Assembly: GCA_004519485.1 (NCBI GenBank)
Contig: CP038110.1
Location: 744,001-808,000 of the forward strand
From: Nannochloropsis oceanica
Taxonomy: Eukaryota; Sar; Eustigmatophyceae; Eustigmatales; Monodopsidaceae
Direction: 5' to 3'
Length of the DNA stretch: 64,000 bases
Made by a program: the position numbers and the translations under genes. The notes under the pieces are model-generated. The model worked only from the letters and a program-made list of their open reading frames with translations. It had not been told where the DNA came from and made no database searches. Positions 42,382 to 54,367 of this stretch are shown in pieces (position 1 is the stretch's first letter; each line of letters begins with the position of its first letter).

Positions 42382-44444
42382 ATGCGCGTTGAGAGCAGTA
42401 CCATCACCAGCAGCAGCAGCAGTAGCAGCAGCAGCAGCTGTTGCAGCACTTGCCCCCTCCCCTCCTCCCCTGCTACCTCCGCCTCTGCCGCCTCCCCCTC
42501 GCTAGGCCGTCGCCGTGGCCGTCGTATCAACGGCGTGGGCGCCGCGGCTTTTCTTCTGACGCTGTTGGTTGGAGGAGCGCATGCCTTTGTCCCTGCATAC
42601 CATCAGAAGCTAGCAGCGGCGGCCCCTTGCGCGGCGGCCAACAACAGAAAACGGGCAGGCCCCGGCCTGGGTTGGCATCAACCAGTGACCATGTCGGTAC
42701 GTAGTGAGGGAAAGCGAGGGGATGGGAAGGAAAGAGGCTTTCGTGTACATGGCGTGGTTGTTACTCATACTCTTCCCCTTTGTCCTCCCATTCCGTCACT
42801 CTCCACAGGCCGTGGCACACAACAGCCACACCGCCTCAGTCCCCGCCGCACACACCACCCACACTCATTCCCCGCATGTGCCCTCCCCTACCACCGTGGC
42901 TCCACCTGAGCAGCCAGTTATTAACCAATACCCCGTTTTCCCCCGCGCCGCTGTGAACATCGGTACGTGTCTGTCTGTATGGTTCATCCCTGACCTCCCT
43001 CCTTCTTACCGGCGTCTAGGGAGGGATTGCTTTAAGTCTGTTATATCATTACTCACCAATATGAGTAGCGTTATATCTCTAATGCAATAGCTAGTGCCTT
43101 GGCTTTTTAACTCCAACATGACGAGTGCAATTCAAGCACCCTCACTTCCCTCGCCCTTCCTCTTTCCCTCCCTCCCTCCCTCCCTCCCTTCCTCCCTCCC
43201 CACCCCCTTCGATCTCTAGTCGTCGTTCGCGCGCGCCCCCTTAACATGGGCCGTGAGTACCTGTTTGTGCAGCGAAGCAAGGAGCCCGGGACGGACCAAT
43301 GGGCATTACCAGGAGGGAGGTAGGTAGAGGGGGAGGGAGGGAGGGAGGGAGGGAGCGAAGGTTGCGGGAATGAAAGAGGAAGTTCAAGGTTTTTCCCGGA
43401 TACAGACGCCATCGCTCACCTCCACTCCCTCCCTCCCTCCCTCCCTCCCTCCCCCCCTCCCCCCCGATCTCCTTCACCCCAGCGTGGAGATCGGCGAGGA
43501 GATGCTGCAAGCCGCCGCCCGGGAGCTCGTGGAGGAGACGACTCTTGACCACTCTGTTCTCGAGTTTTATCCGCGTTGCTTCATGACCACAGACGCTATT
43601 TACAATGACGACATGGGAGCCGTTAAATACCACTTCGTCATCTCTCAGGTACGGACCTCCGCCCTCCCTCCGCCCTCCCTCCCGCCCTCCCTCCCGCCCT
43701 CCTTTCGGCGCCCCGTCTCGGTTGTTCCATATGGTTCTCACATGAACCTCTCCCTCCCTCCCTCTCCTACCTCAGATGGTGTGCTGGGCCTCCCCCGAGG
43801 CTGCTCCCATCGCCGCCGACGATGCCAAGGACATTCGTTGGATGACACTGCCGCAACTACGTGGATTGGACGTGAGTCGGAGAGAGAGAGAGGGAGGGGG
43901 GGGGGGTTGGTCGGTGTGTTGTGTACTGATAATAATGTGTAGTGTCGTCTCCTCCTGATCCCGGTGTATTTTACCTTGATGATTGTAAATTCTATCGCTC
44001 CCCCCTCTCCTCAATCACTCAACAGACTCCGGTCCACTCACCCCCCCCCCTCCCCCCTCCCTCCCTCCCTCCCTCCCTCTAGACCGACGCGATCTTCCGG
44101 GGTGTAATAGAGGTGGTGGAGACGGTGGAGCGCCTCGTGGACGTAGGCTGCATCACGAAGGCCGACCTGGTGCGTGGGAGAGAGGGGAGGGACGGAGGGG
44201 GGGCTCACTCAGTCTATGTGTCTATTGAGCTCTTTCGGTGCATCTGACACGACTCCCTCCTCCCCTCCCTCCCTCCCTCCCTCCCCTCTCAACCAATCAG
44301 GTCCGTGTCCCCGTAGCACCAGACGGAACGATGCTACCCACCCCCCCTCCCTCCTCCCCTTCCTCCTCCTCGGGCATCGGACTGGCCGACGACGGGGGCC
44401 ACATCCAAGGACCCAACGACTTGATTCCCCGCAGGAGGAACTGA
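42382..44444 (+). CDS. Plastid-targeted Nudix hydrolase
   Basis: Seven exons with matching phases: 42382-42696, 42809-42962, 43220-43319, 43483-43648, 43776-43871, 44083-44169 and 44301-44444, giving 353 aa. The leader is poly-Ser, then hydrophobic GAAAFLLTLLVGGAHA, then FVPAYHQK, a signal peptide with Phe at +1 followed by a basic transit stretch, i.e. secondary-plastid targeting. The catalytic Nudix box is split by an intron after PGG: GGSVEIGEEMLQAAARELVE followed by ETTLD. It fits GX5EX7REUXEEXGU except that Thr replaces the second Gly. Before it is REYLFVQRSKEPGTDQWALP, typical of ADP-ribose/NADH-type and RppH-like Nudix folds. The substrate cannot be inferred. The C-terminal tail is Pro/Ser-rich. 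Intron 3 starts with GGGA-type and ends with CCCT-type arrays. Confidence 0.87.
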
Positions 44445-45733
44445 AGGAGGGAGGGAGGGAGAGACGGTGAATTCTCCCTCTGAGATGATTTTCTCGCTTC
44501 CTTTGAGCTCCTTCGCGCCCTTCAGATGTCTGTCTGGTTAGTGACGGTCGAGGGAGGGAAGGGGGGAGGAGGTATCAAAAGCTAATTGTAGAATGAGTTT
44601 TTGATTTTATTTTTAATTTCACTTGAAATTTATTTTTTATTGTCTGTCGGTAGAACTAGGAAAGGGTTGATATGGTAGAAAAAGAAGAGCAGCACCAGCA
44701 ACGTTGTGGTGTCTTGTGAAGAGGATTCGCGGAAGAGGGGGGCGGGAGATGAGGGGGAGGGAAGCAATGCAGGTGTAATGAGAAGTCAAAAGAGGGGAAG
44801 AATCACGGCCGTGTTTTTAGCGGGGGCCGTTCCAATTGTCGTCTGATTGTTTTCCAAGTGCTTGTTTCTCTCGCAGAGTCAAGCGGGCTTTGTCGCGGCG
44901 AGTGGGGAATCAAAATGAATGGAGGAGGGGAGGGAGGAAGCAGACAGAAAGAAAGTAGACATTAAAGAGTATAATCATCCCGACTACGGCAGAAGATGAG
45001 GAGGTGGAGAATAAGCAGAAATTGAAAAGAAAGACGATGTTTTTTAGGCCCGACGTGCACCAGGGAGAGTAACAGTCGCCAGCAAGAGCTGGGCGTGGTG
45101 CACCTGAGAAATGGAAGAAAGAAGGAAGGGGATGGAGTCCTCTTTTTCTATTTCCTCACAACCTCTTCCCGTGAGAAGAGCGAGCAAGACTGACACCCCA
45201 CGAGATAGAAAGGGGAAGACAGGGGGAGAGAAAGATGGAAGGAAACAAGAAAGGAAAAAAAATGAGTTCCAAGTGTTTTTCTCCCTCAGCAATTTTCGCA
45301 ACAGCACGAAACAACTGTCGCTATTTTACCACTGCCATCGGGCACCACTGCCTTCCCTCCCTCCCTTGGCCTTTCGCTCCCTTGGGGAAAGAAAGGAGGG
45401 TAGCTATAAACAGGCAGTACGCGTCAGCGTCACCACCGCCGCCAACGGTGCATCGCGTGGGACGAGGCGACAAGTAAAAGAATGAAAAGCGAGCGAGCAA
45501 CGTGGACTCCAGACAGATACACCAGTATCCCTCTGTATATACATGCGTGGACATGCGTCATAAGTACCACCCCCATACCCAGGGCATCAGCAGCAGTCAA
45601 GCAAGGCCTGTCAAAATAATTCTTCCTTCTTCATTTTTGCGTCTTACCATCTCCTCTCCTCTACATAAATACACACACCCTCCCAACCTTCCTCCTTCCC
45701 TTCCTCTTTCCCTTCCTCCTTCGCTCCCTCCCT
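44445..45733. other. Convergent spacer, Nudix / CWF19L2
   Basis: 1.3 kb. A T/A-rich piece at 44580-44650 probably carries the Nudix polyadenylation site. Short frames at 45111-45485 have Lys/Arg-rich, unconvincing translations. CCTTCC-type sequence leads into the end of the minus-strand gene. Confidence 0.4.
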
Positions 45734-48700
45734 CTATCCCCAGTACTCCCCTCCGTCGAGCTCTCGCGTCCAGTCAAACGGCTGCCACTCCCGCACAAAA
45801 CCCGCCACGGCTTGCCGCTCTTGGCCCGGATCACCCCTCAGCTGGCCCCTACAAGGTAGGGAGGGAGGGAGGATGGAGGGATGGAGGGTCAGAGGGAAGG
45901 AGGAGGGAGGGAGGGAGGGAGGGAGGGAGGGTGGGAGGGTGGGAGGGAGGGAGGGAGGGAGGGAGGGAGGGAGGGAGGGAGGGTGGGAGGGTGGGAGGGA
46001 GGGAGGGAGGGAGGGAGGGAGTGGTACGTACTTGCGGTCGAAGCGCGGGGGGTCCACGCCCAGCATGCCAGCAATCACAGAGACGCCAAAACTGTGTGTG
46101 TGGGTAAGTGGATTAATGTTGTGCCAAATCCAGCAGACGCGTGCCCCTCCCTTCTGCTTTTCCTCTCCCTCCCTCCCTCTTTCCCACTCCCTGTGAGATG
46201 GTCATACATGCCCCGCAGGTCTCTCCCTCCTCTTACTCACTCCTTCGGGAACTGCTCCTTGTCCTCGATGATGTGAGCGTAGCCTTCGCCCTCGTCACCC
46301 CACTCTACAAAAAAGTAAGGAAAATTCTTCGGTACACACGCTCGGAGCGGGCGGCCCTGGAGGAAGGGAGGGTGGGAAGATGTGTGCAATGGTGGAGTGG
46401 TGAGAAGAGAAGCAGGGAGGGTGGGGGGGAGGGCGGGAGGGAGGGCGGGAGGGAGGGAGAGAGGGGCGTGCCTTGGTCGAGATGAGCTTCTTGTGCGTGG
46501 CCCATTGCTCATCTACTTCCATCAAGCCCTGTTGGAGGAAGGGGAGGGAGGGAGGGAGGGAGGGAGGGAGGGAGGGAAGGGGGCAGGGAGGGGGGCAGGG
46601 AGGGTGAGTCCCAAAGAAAGCGAGCAATGCAACATCTCTCCTTCCCTCCCTCCCTCCCTCCCCTCCCTGCCTCCCTCCCTCCCTTCTCCTCATCTCTCTC
46701 ACCTGCTTAAAATACAAGGGAGCGTCCAGAGCGACGGAGCGAGGGAGAGGGATGGCCTCGATCGTGCAGTGCTGGCGTCGGCTGCCGGAAGAGAGGACGG
46801 TCTCGAGAAACACCACGCTCTTGCCTGAGGAGGGGGGGAGGGAGGGAGTGGGGGAGGGAGGGAGGGAGGGAGGGAGGGAGACAAGTTGAGGGTGTGGTGC
46901 ACTGTACTCCTCATTGGTGTGAGTCCTGAATCTTCCATAAGCCAGAGACGCACTGATAATATCCTTGATGCAATATCCCTCCCTCCCTCCCTCCCTCCCT
47001 CCCTCCCTCCCTCCCTCCCTCCCTCCCTCCCTGGTGCCTATTTGGCTTTTACCTTTGCTCGCCCACATTTTCCGCAACGCCGCCTTCGTCTTCTCCACCT
47101 CCAGAGCCACGTCCTCGTCCAGGCCGGTGCTGGCCTCCGCGTGCTTTATAGGAGAGATGCAGGCGTGGCCGGGGAGGAGGGAGAGGTGCCCGTGGCGGTA
47201 CATCAGGAGGGTGGTCTCGCCTGAGGAGGGAGGGAGGGAGGGTTGGAGGAAGGGGTAAGTCACCTGGCCTTTGCGTGCTTCCATAATGGACAGTCAAAAT
47301 AATGTGAGCCTACACCCGTGAAAGAGAACGAGGATGGCAGCAGAGGAGGANNNNNNNNNNNNNNNNNNNNNNNNNNNNNNNNNNNNNNNNNNNNNNNNNN
47401 NNNNNNNNNNNNNNNNNNNNNNNNNNNNNNNNNNNNNNNNNNNNNNNNNNAGGAGGAGGAAGAGGAGGATGTGGAGGGGCCGGGAGGGGGGACATCCTTA
47501 GTGAGCTCTTCAAGTGAGCCCCACCTCTCTTTTGCCACCTGAATAGAGAGAAAGGGAGGGAGGGACGAAGGGAGGGAGGGACGAAGGGAGGGAGGGAAGG
47601 AGGTGATTGGGAGGGTAGACCATTAGAGGGAGGGAGGGAGGGAGGGAGGGAGGGAGGGAGGGAGGGAGGGAGGGGGGATAGACCCATACCTCTTCCAGCT
47701 TCTTTCCTGTCCTTGCTGCCTCCTCCCTCGCCCGCCTAAGGGCGCGGACTCTCCACGTGGCGCCTGCGTCCCCCACCAGATGGGGAGAAGCATGCAATGC
47801 CAAGGACTCACTGCTGCCACTGCTGCTGCTGCTCCGGGTGGCATCTGTTGAAGGGGGGAGAGAAGGCATAGGGTGAAGCTTAGTGTACGATGCAGGGTAG
47901 TCATCGATAAGACCAAAGATAACAGACAAGCCCCTTCGCTTCCCTCCTTCGCTTCCTTCCTTCGCTTCCCCTCCAGCCCGCCCTTGTGCATGCTTCTTCA
48001 TGATTGTCCGGTTGTCCCTCCTTCCCTCCCTCCCTCCCTCGGCACCTCCCTCCCTTCCTTTCACCCTCCCGTACTTTCGCCCTCCCCCCTCACCTACCTT
48101 TTTTCATGACCGTCAGCCCGAACCTCATTCCCTGAGCATCCCTTATCCCTGCCTTTATCTCCTCATCCACTTTGGCCTTCTTCGCCGCCTCCTCCTCCCG
48201 GACGGCTCGTGCGGCAGAACTTTCCACTTGCTGCTCTTCTGTAGGCTGTGGGGTTAAGGGGGGGGTAGGACGAAGAGAAAGAGAGAGGGAGGGGGAGAGG
48301 GAGGATCAATTGGAGCAGTCCCACACCCATTACCTGTGCACATCATATTCCGCTGCCGAATGCCCTGCATCCAATCCCTGCTACACCTCATCTTCCTCTA
48401 TCGTATATGATACATGTCTTGCCGCATAAAATATTGTGCTACTGGCATAGCAATGTCATGAAGCCTGCTCCTCCTTGACATAGACGAAGCCCCTCCCTCC
48501 CTCCCTCCCTCCCTCCTTCTCCTTCCTCACCTTCCGGCTCCCCAGCAAGTCGATGGGGCCGCTCATCCATGACATGGCCGGGTTATACACAGGGCGAGCA
48601 ATTGCTTCATCTTTCTCCTGCTTCTCCTCCTTTTTCTTTGGTACCCGTGTGAAAAGAGTGTGCCAAGTGGACGGGGAGTGAGGAGGGAGAGGGGAGGAGA

Positions 48701-48935
48701 TGAGGAGTGAAAGGAGAAATAGGGTGGCCTTGAATCCCTGCAGCCACGGTCCTCTCCCCTCGCCGGGCCACAATCAGACTCCTGGCTTCTTGTTGTAGAG
48801 TGGCCCACGGGCACTGAGAGGGAGAGCTGCGAGTGCATCCAAACATCGCGTCTGTGGCTGGCTTTCCCCATTCCACCATCATCATCCTACGCTTACCTTG
48901 CCCACAAATTTAAGGCCCGAAAGCAAGCCCGACAT
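45734..48935 (-). CDS. CWF19L2: CWF19-like protein 2 (lariat-debranching-associated splicing factor)
   Basis: CWF19L2 is a spliceosome disassembly/lariat-turnover factor of the CwfJ family. Readable exons on the minus strand: Met 48935 (48897-48935, MSGLLSGLKFVGK); about 48532-48640 (ARPVYNPAMSWMSGPIDLLG, the family's NPAMPWM motif); about 48105-48247 (EIKAGIRDAQGMRFGLTVMK); about 47695-47850 (HLVGDAGATWRVRALRRARE); about 47500-47540 (ERWGSLEELTK); about 47042-47225 (ETTLLMYRHGHLSLLPGHAC, DEDVALEVEKTKAALRKMWA, the CwfJ_C_1 HIT-like fold); about 46703-46827 (VVFLETVLSSGSRRQHCTIE, IPLPRSVALDAPLYFKQ); about 46465-46535 (DEQWATHKKLIS); 46237-46320 (FFVEWGDEGEGYAHIIEDKE); about 46033-46095 (VIAGMLGVDPPRFDRK); and the end FVREWQPFDWTRELDGGEYW. 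The exon expected to carry the CPxC residues before ETTLL is not seen and may lie in the N gap. Confidence 0.88.
47351..47450. other. Assembly gap (100 N)
   Basis: Exactly 100 N between AGAGGAGGA and AGGAGGAGGAAG, inside a purine-triplet stretch within an intron or exon edge of CWF19L2. It is a placeholder-length gap, so the true size is unknown. Confidence 0.99.
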
Positions 48936-49232
48936 TCTGTCCCCTCGCCCTGCGTAATACCGTTCTGTCTTCTTGCTGCCTGCTCGGGTGTTCATGTGCG
49001 GTGGGATGAGTGTGTATGAAGAGCAGGGGCGGGCAAGACGGAGGCAAAAGGAGAGGAAGGAGTGACGTCTCGATTGTTCGCCGTCTCCTCCCTCTAGCGG
49101 CTTTAGCAAAAGCACCAAAACCAACAAAGCAAAGTTTATCCAACCCATAAGCAACCATCACAAGACACAAAGCTTAGATCGTTAATTCCTTCTTTGTGTC
49201 CTCCTCCTTCCCTCCGCTCCGTCTCCTCTCCC
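48936..49232. promoter_or_regulatory. Short spacer between aminopeptidase 3' end and CWF19L2 start
   Basis: Both genes run on the minus strand, so these 297 bp upstream of Met 48935 must hold the CWF19L2 5' region together with the downstream flank of nothing else on plus. No distinct motif is seen. Confidence 0.3.
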
Positions 49233-52200
49233 TTACTCGTCCTTGCCCTCCTCCCCCTCCTCCTCCTCCTTCCCATCCTTCGGCCACCCCCCTTTCGCCC
49301 CCACCTCCTTCACGACCTCAAACAGTGCACGCATGCCTTGTGCATCCCCTCCTTCCGGTCGCCCTATGTCACGGTGAAAAAAGAACGATAGGGAAAAAAG
49401 AAAAGGTCAGAAACTCCGCTCCTCGTCTCTTCCCAAGCCCACCTTCCTCCCCTTCTTCCCTCCCTCCTTCCCTTTCTCTCTCCCTCCTTCCTCTACCTGG
49501 TCGTCCTCCATTGTTGGAGCCCATGAAGTCCATGTGGATCCATGGAGTTGCCTTATGCTTTTGAAGGGAGGTGCCAGGGGAGGAGCGTTTCTGCAGGAAC
49601 TCCTGCAGGTAGAGGGCAGCAGTGATGCTCCCGCTGAAGAATAAGGGAGGGAGGGAGGGAGGAAGGAAGGAAGAGAGGGATAATGGATACGAATACATGA
49701 TATGAGGAGATAGTAAAAGATAACAAGGTGCACTTGTTTTCCTTTCCTCCTTCCCTCCCTCCCTCCCTCCCTCCCTCCCTACCTGCCCCCGTTCCCCGTG
49801 TTCCGTAAGTCGGCCAGGTTGCTCTTGAGGTGCTTGCGGTACCTGCCGCGAGGAAAAGGACGAGGGCGGGACGGAGGAAGGGAAGGAGGAAGGGGGGGGG
49901 GAAGTAAGGATTTAGTCCAACGCTTGCGACGGATGCATCGCTCTTCTTCTTCGTCTTTGGCCTCCCTTCTTCCCTCCCTCCCTCCTTCCCTCTATCCCTC
50001 CCTACCCTGCGTAGAGCGGCATCATCCAGCACGGGTCATTAATCTCCCACGAGATGTCCTAGAGAGGGAGGGAGGGAGGGGAGGAGGGGGGAAACGAGAA
50101 GAGGGACGGCAGGAAATGTGACGGTGAGCGAGACGAGAAGGGAGGGGCGGGAGGGAGGGAGGAAAGGAGGGAGGGAGGGAGGGAGGGAGGGAGGGAGGGC
50201 AGGCAACCGCCCAGCCGCTGTAGGAGGACCAAAAATAAAGAAGAAGGCATAGATAGGGAGGGAGGGAGGGAGGGAGGGAGGGCGTACCTGGAGGCGTCGA
50301 CCGAGCGCCTCCTTGTTGCTCCAAATGGCTGACATTTCGGTACCAACAGCCACGCGGGCCGCGCCTAGGGAGGGAGGGAGGGAGGGAGGAAGGGAGCGAA
50401 CACTCGCGTGGATGAGATGACAAGCTAAAGTAGGAATGGAGGAGGGAGGGAGGGAGGGAGGGATAGACTTACCCGTGAGCGTGGCGGCATCGATGATGAG
50501 ATCCGGGTCTTCACTATCGGCCTCCACCAGAGCATCTGCCAGCACAAGGCGGCCTTCGGCGTCGGTCGTCATAATCTCGCTGGTCTTGCCGTTGCGGGCC
50601 TGGGATAGGAGGGAGGGAGGGAGGGAGGGAGAGGGAGGTGTGACAATGAGGTGGGCAGTAAAAGGGAGGATGGAAGGCAGTTTAAGGCGCTAGGACGCAA
50701 GGAGAAGGAGGGAGGGAGGGAGGGAGGGAGGGAGGGAGGGAGGGAGGGAGGGCACATGCCTGAATGATGTCCCCGTTACGGTAAGCGCGGGCATCGACGC
50801 TATTCTCGACGGCCGGGATGAGGACACGCAGACGGATGGGCAGCTTGGAGGCCATGATCATGTAGGCGAGGCCGAGGATCTGAGGGAGGGAGGGAGGGAG
50901 GGAGGGAGGGAGGGGGTGAGGACACGCAGACGGATGGGCAGCTTGGAGGCCATGATCATGTAGGCGAGGCCGAGGATCTGAGGGAGGGAGGGAGGGAGGG
51001 AGGGAGGGAGGGGGTGAGGACACGCAGACGGATGGGCAGCTTGGAGGCCATGATCATGTAGGCGAGGCCGAGGATCTGAGGGAGGGAGGGAGGGAGGGAG
51101 GGAGGGAGGGGGTGAGGACACGCAGACGGATGGGCAGCTTGGAGGCCATGATCATGTAGGCGAGGCCGAGGATCTGAGGGAGGGAGGGAGGGAGGGAGGG
51201 AGGGAGGGGGTGAGGACACGCAGACGGATGGGCAGCTTGGAGGCCATGATCATGTAGGCGAGGCCGAGGATCTGAGGGAGGGAGGGAGGGAGGGAGGGAG
51301 GGAGGGGGTGAGGACACGCAGACGGATGGGCAGCTTGGAGGCCATGATCATGTAGGCGAGGCCGAGGATCTGAGGGAGGGAGGGAGGGAGGGAGGGAGGG
51401 AGGGGGTGAGGACACGCAGACGGATGGGCAGCTTGGAGGCCATGATCCCTCAGTCGGTCGGTCGGAAGGGAGGGAGGGAGGGAGGGAGGGAGGGAGGGAT
51501 GAATGAATGCAAACAAACGGAGACATGTCCGAAATGGCGCGAGTGACAGGGAGGGCGAGGGGAGGGCGGGAGGGAGGTACCTGCGCCGCGCCTGCCATGT
51601 CCTTCTTCATGCCTGCCATACTGTTTCCGGGCTTAATGTCAAGGCCTCCGGTGTCGTAGCACACGCCTTTACCCACCAGCGTGATCTTGGGCCTGGGGAG
51701 GGAGGGGGGGAGGGAGGGGGGGAGGGAGGGGAAAGGGGAATGTGAGAAGAGCGACAGGAAGGCAGAGAAGAGGGTAATGGTAGGTCTAGGAAAGGAGGAA
51801 TGGAGGGGGGGAGGAAGGGAGGGAGGGAGGGAGTGAGGGGGAGAGGGAAAAAACGGCACAAGATGTGAGCGAGTGTCAATGACAGGCAACTTCCCCTCCC
51901 TCCCTCCCTCCCTCCCTCCCTCCCTTTCTCCCTCCCTCCCTCCCCCCCCCCCTTCACCTATCCACCTCCCCCGAGTCATGTCGATCCCCCTCCCCCTCCC
52001 TCCCTCCCTCCCCCCCCTCCCTCCCTCCCCCCCTCACCTATCCACCTCCCCCCAAGTCAAGTCGATGAGCCGAGGCTCTCGCCCTATGTCCGCGGCGCGG
52101 CCCACCGAGTGGATCATTGGATAGTTCTCCTTGAGGAGATCATCGCCGATGATGACCTTGGCCTGGGTGAGGGAAGGAGGGAGGGAAGGCGGGGGGGAAA

Positions 52201-54367
52201 GGGGGGAAGGGCAAGTCAAATACACGAGGGTAGGGGTGGATAGAGTGAAGGAAGGAGGGAAGGAGAAAAAGGGAGGGAGGGAGGGAGGGAGGGAAGGAGG
52301 GAGGGAGGGAAACGAAGCACGGGCGGACCTTCGCCCCGAACAGTGCCGCCACCATCTCGGCCGTCTGCTGGAGCTGGGGAGGGCCCATGCACTCGGCGGG
52401 CATGTTCACCATATCCCGCACGAGGAAGGTCGAGCCCACCTTGGCTTGGACCTGCGGAAGGAGGGAGGGAGGGAGGGAGGGAGGGAGGAGGGGAGGAGGA
52501 AGGGGAGAGAGGATGGAGCGTCTAGAAACGAATAAGTCAAGAGAAATCCATCCATCCATCCCTCCCCGTTTCCCTCCCTCCCTCCCTCCCTCCATCCCTC
52601 CCTCCCTACCTCCTCTTTATCCGCCCCCTTGGGCCAGACCAACCGCGCCTTCCTCTTGAGCGCGTCGTCCGCCCCGCCCTCCCCCCCGCCCTCCTTCTTG
52701 GCCGGCTTCTGCTTGTACCGATCCATCCTACGAAGGAGGGAGGGAGGGAGGGAGGGAGGGAGGGAGGGAGGGAGGGAGAAAGCAGGAGAATAAGCCGGCT
52801 GAGAAAGGAGGCGATAGCAGGAATCAGGACGTCGCCGTGGCGCCGTCCCTCCCTCTTTTCCTCCCTCCCTCCATCCCTCACTTGTAGGTGCCCATGGCCC
52901 AGGAGAAGGCGGCGAGGGTGGGGTTGGCGGCAGTGTTTGCCCCTCCCTCGAAGTCGACCAACACGTAGGTGTTGGAGGGGGGTAGGAGGTTGGGCAGGGA
53001 GGAGAGCACTGGAGGGAGGAAGGGAGAGAGGGAGGCAGGGAGGCAGGGAGGAAAACAGGGCAGACTATAAGCATAGGAAGGAAAGTTCGAAGTGCATGAA
53101 CATCTGACTTGATAGGCCCTAGCATATTTATTTTCTCGCACTCCCTCCCTCTTTCCCTTCCCCCCTCGCTCCCTCCCTCCCTCCCTCCCTCCCTCCTCAC
53201 CGAAAGGCTCCGCCACCGTCAGCCCGCCTTTCCGGACGAACAGCACCACTTTCTCCACTCCCCTCCCTCCCTCCTTCCCTCCTGGGCCCCAGGCGGGGAT
53301 CACTTCTAGGCTTCCCTCCCGATGCTTCACCGTCAAACCGTCCTCTGCCTGAATGGGGAGGGAGAAAGGGGGGAGGGAGGGAGGGAGCAAGGGAAGGGAG
53401 GATGTGAGCACGGGTCAAACTGCCAGTGCATGCATTTCTTGGGATCCTATTCCCTCCATTCTCTCTCCTTTACCTTCTTCCCTCCCTCCTTCCCTCCCTC
53501 CCCCTCTACCTTGAAGGCTAGCATCGCCTTGGTCTGCTCGGGCTGGGTGGCCAGCCATGCGTCAAATTTATCCCGTGCAACCAGCTCGAGAGGGACCTAG
53601 GGAAGGAGGGAGGTGACACGGGGAGATGAGCGATTGGTGAGGATAGGCGTGGGTTTGAGCCGAGGGGCCGATGAAAGGAGAGAAAGAAAAGAATAAACGC
53701 TGGCTGAGAGGGAGGAGACCCTCCTCCCTTCCTCCTTCCTCCCCCCCATCTCCTCCCTCCTACCTACCGCGCTTCCTTCCTCGTCCTCGTCGGCTAAGGT
53801 GGCCAGGTAGCTGGTCGTCTTTTCCAATACCGAGGCCGCGGCGGGAGGATATTTAAAATTGCTACGAATCAAGTGGCGTGGCGTTTGTACGTGTGTTGGG
53901 GGGGGGGTGGAGGGGTTACCGCCTAAGACGTGCGAATGTACGTGATGGGTGCAGAGATGTACAGAGAGAAGAGGCAAGTGTCAAAGAGACTCTTGGAGCT
54001 AGTCTTGCTTTATCCTAATAAGAAGAAATGAGTCGTCCGTCGTTCCGTCCTCCATCCCTCCCCATCCCCCCACTTACCTGTTGGGCGTTGAGGTCATGAG
54101 GCAGGAGGTTCCCATCATCTTCACACTGCCCTTCCGCCCAAATATCCCTCCTCCTCCCGCCGAGCCACCTCTCTTCGAAGCCATCCATCCTGAATGGTGA
54201 GGTTTGTTGAGCAACGCAGCCGCGGCTGAGACGAAGGCGCGCGTAGGGACACGATTGTGGTGTCTGAGGGAGGAGGCGGAGACAGAGGCGGCTAGGGCAA
54301 GCATGCTGTTCATGACCACAAGGAGGAAAGCGCCTCGAGCACGACAACTCGAAACAGCAAAGGACAT
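49233..54367 (-). CDS. LAP: M17 leucyl aminopeptidase with N-terminal leader, many exons
   Basis: A dinuclear-metal exopeptidase. Exon 1 (about 54077-54367) has a leader ([20 protein letters not shown], then an Arg/Ser/Ala stretch), so secretory or organellar targeting is likely, although no Phe follows the predicted cleavage. The N-terminal domain is read from 52.5 to 53.9 kb ([50 protein letters not shown]). The catalytic domain: [36 protein letters not shown]; the metal/Lys motif [40 protein letters not shown]; the signature [20 protein letters not shown] (usual NTDAEGRL, with Thr for Asn); [27 protein letters not shown]; and [17 protein letters not shown]. It ends EEGEEGKDE at 49233. At least 15 exons are separated by GGGA/TCCC introns. 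One exon's 5' part is amplified seven-fold (50820-51455). Confidence 0.92.
50820..51460 (-). repeat. 98-bp tandem repeat copying an acceptor and exon start, seven copies
   Basis: A 61-bp block (from GAGGACACGCAGACGGATGG to CGAGGCCGAGGATC) recurs at 50820, 50918, 51016, 51114, 51212, 51310 and, truncated, 51408, each separated by a (GGGA)9 array of identical length. On the coding strand each unit is TCCC array, acceptor CTCAG, then exon start coding [20 protein letters not shown]. Only the copy at 50820 continues into [13 protein letters not shown], so it is the true exon. The copies appear identical, which implies recent or ongoing homogenisation. As 98 is not divisible by 3, reading through a copy shifts the frame. 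Confidence 0.92.
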
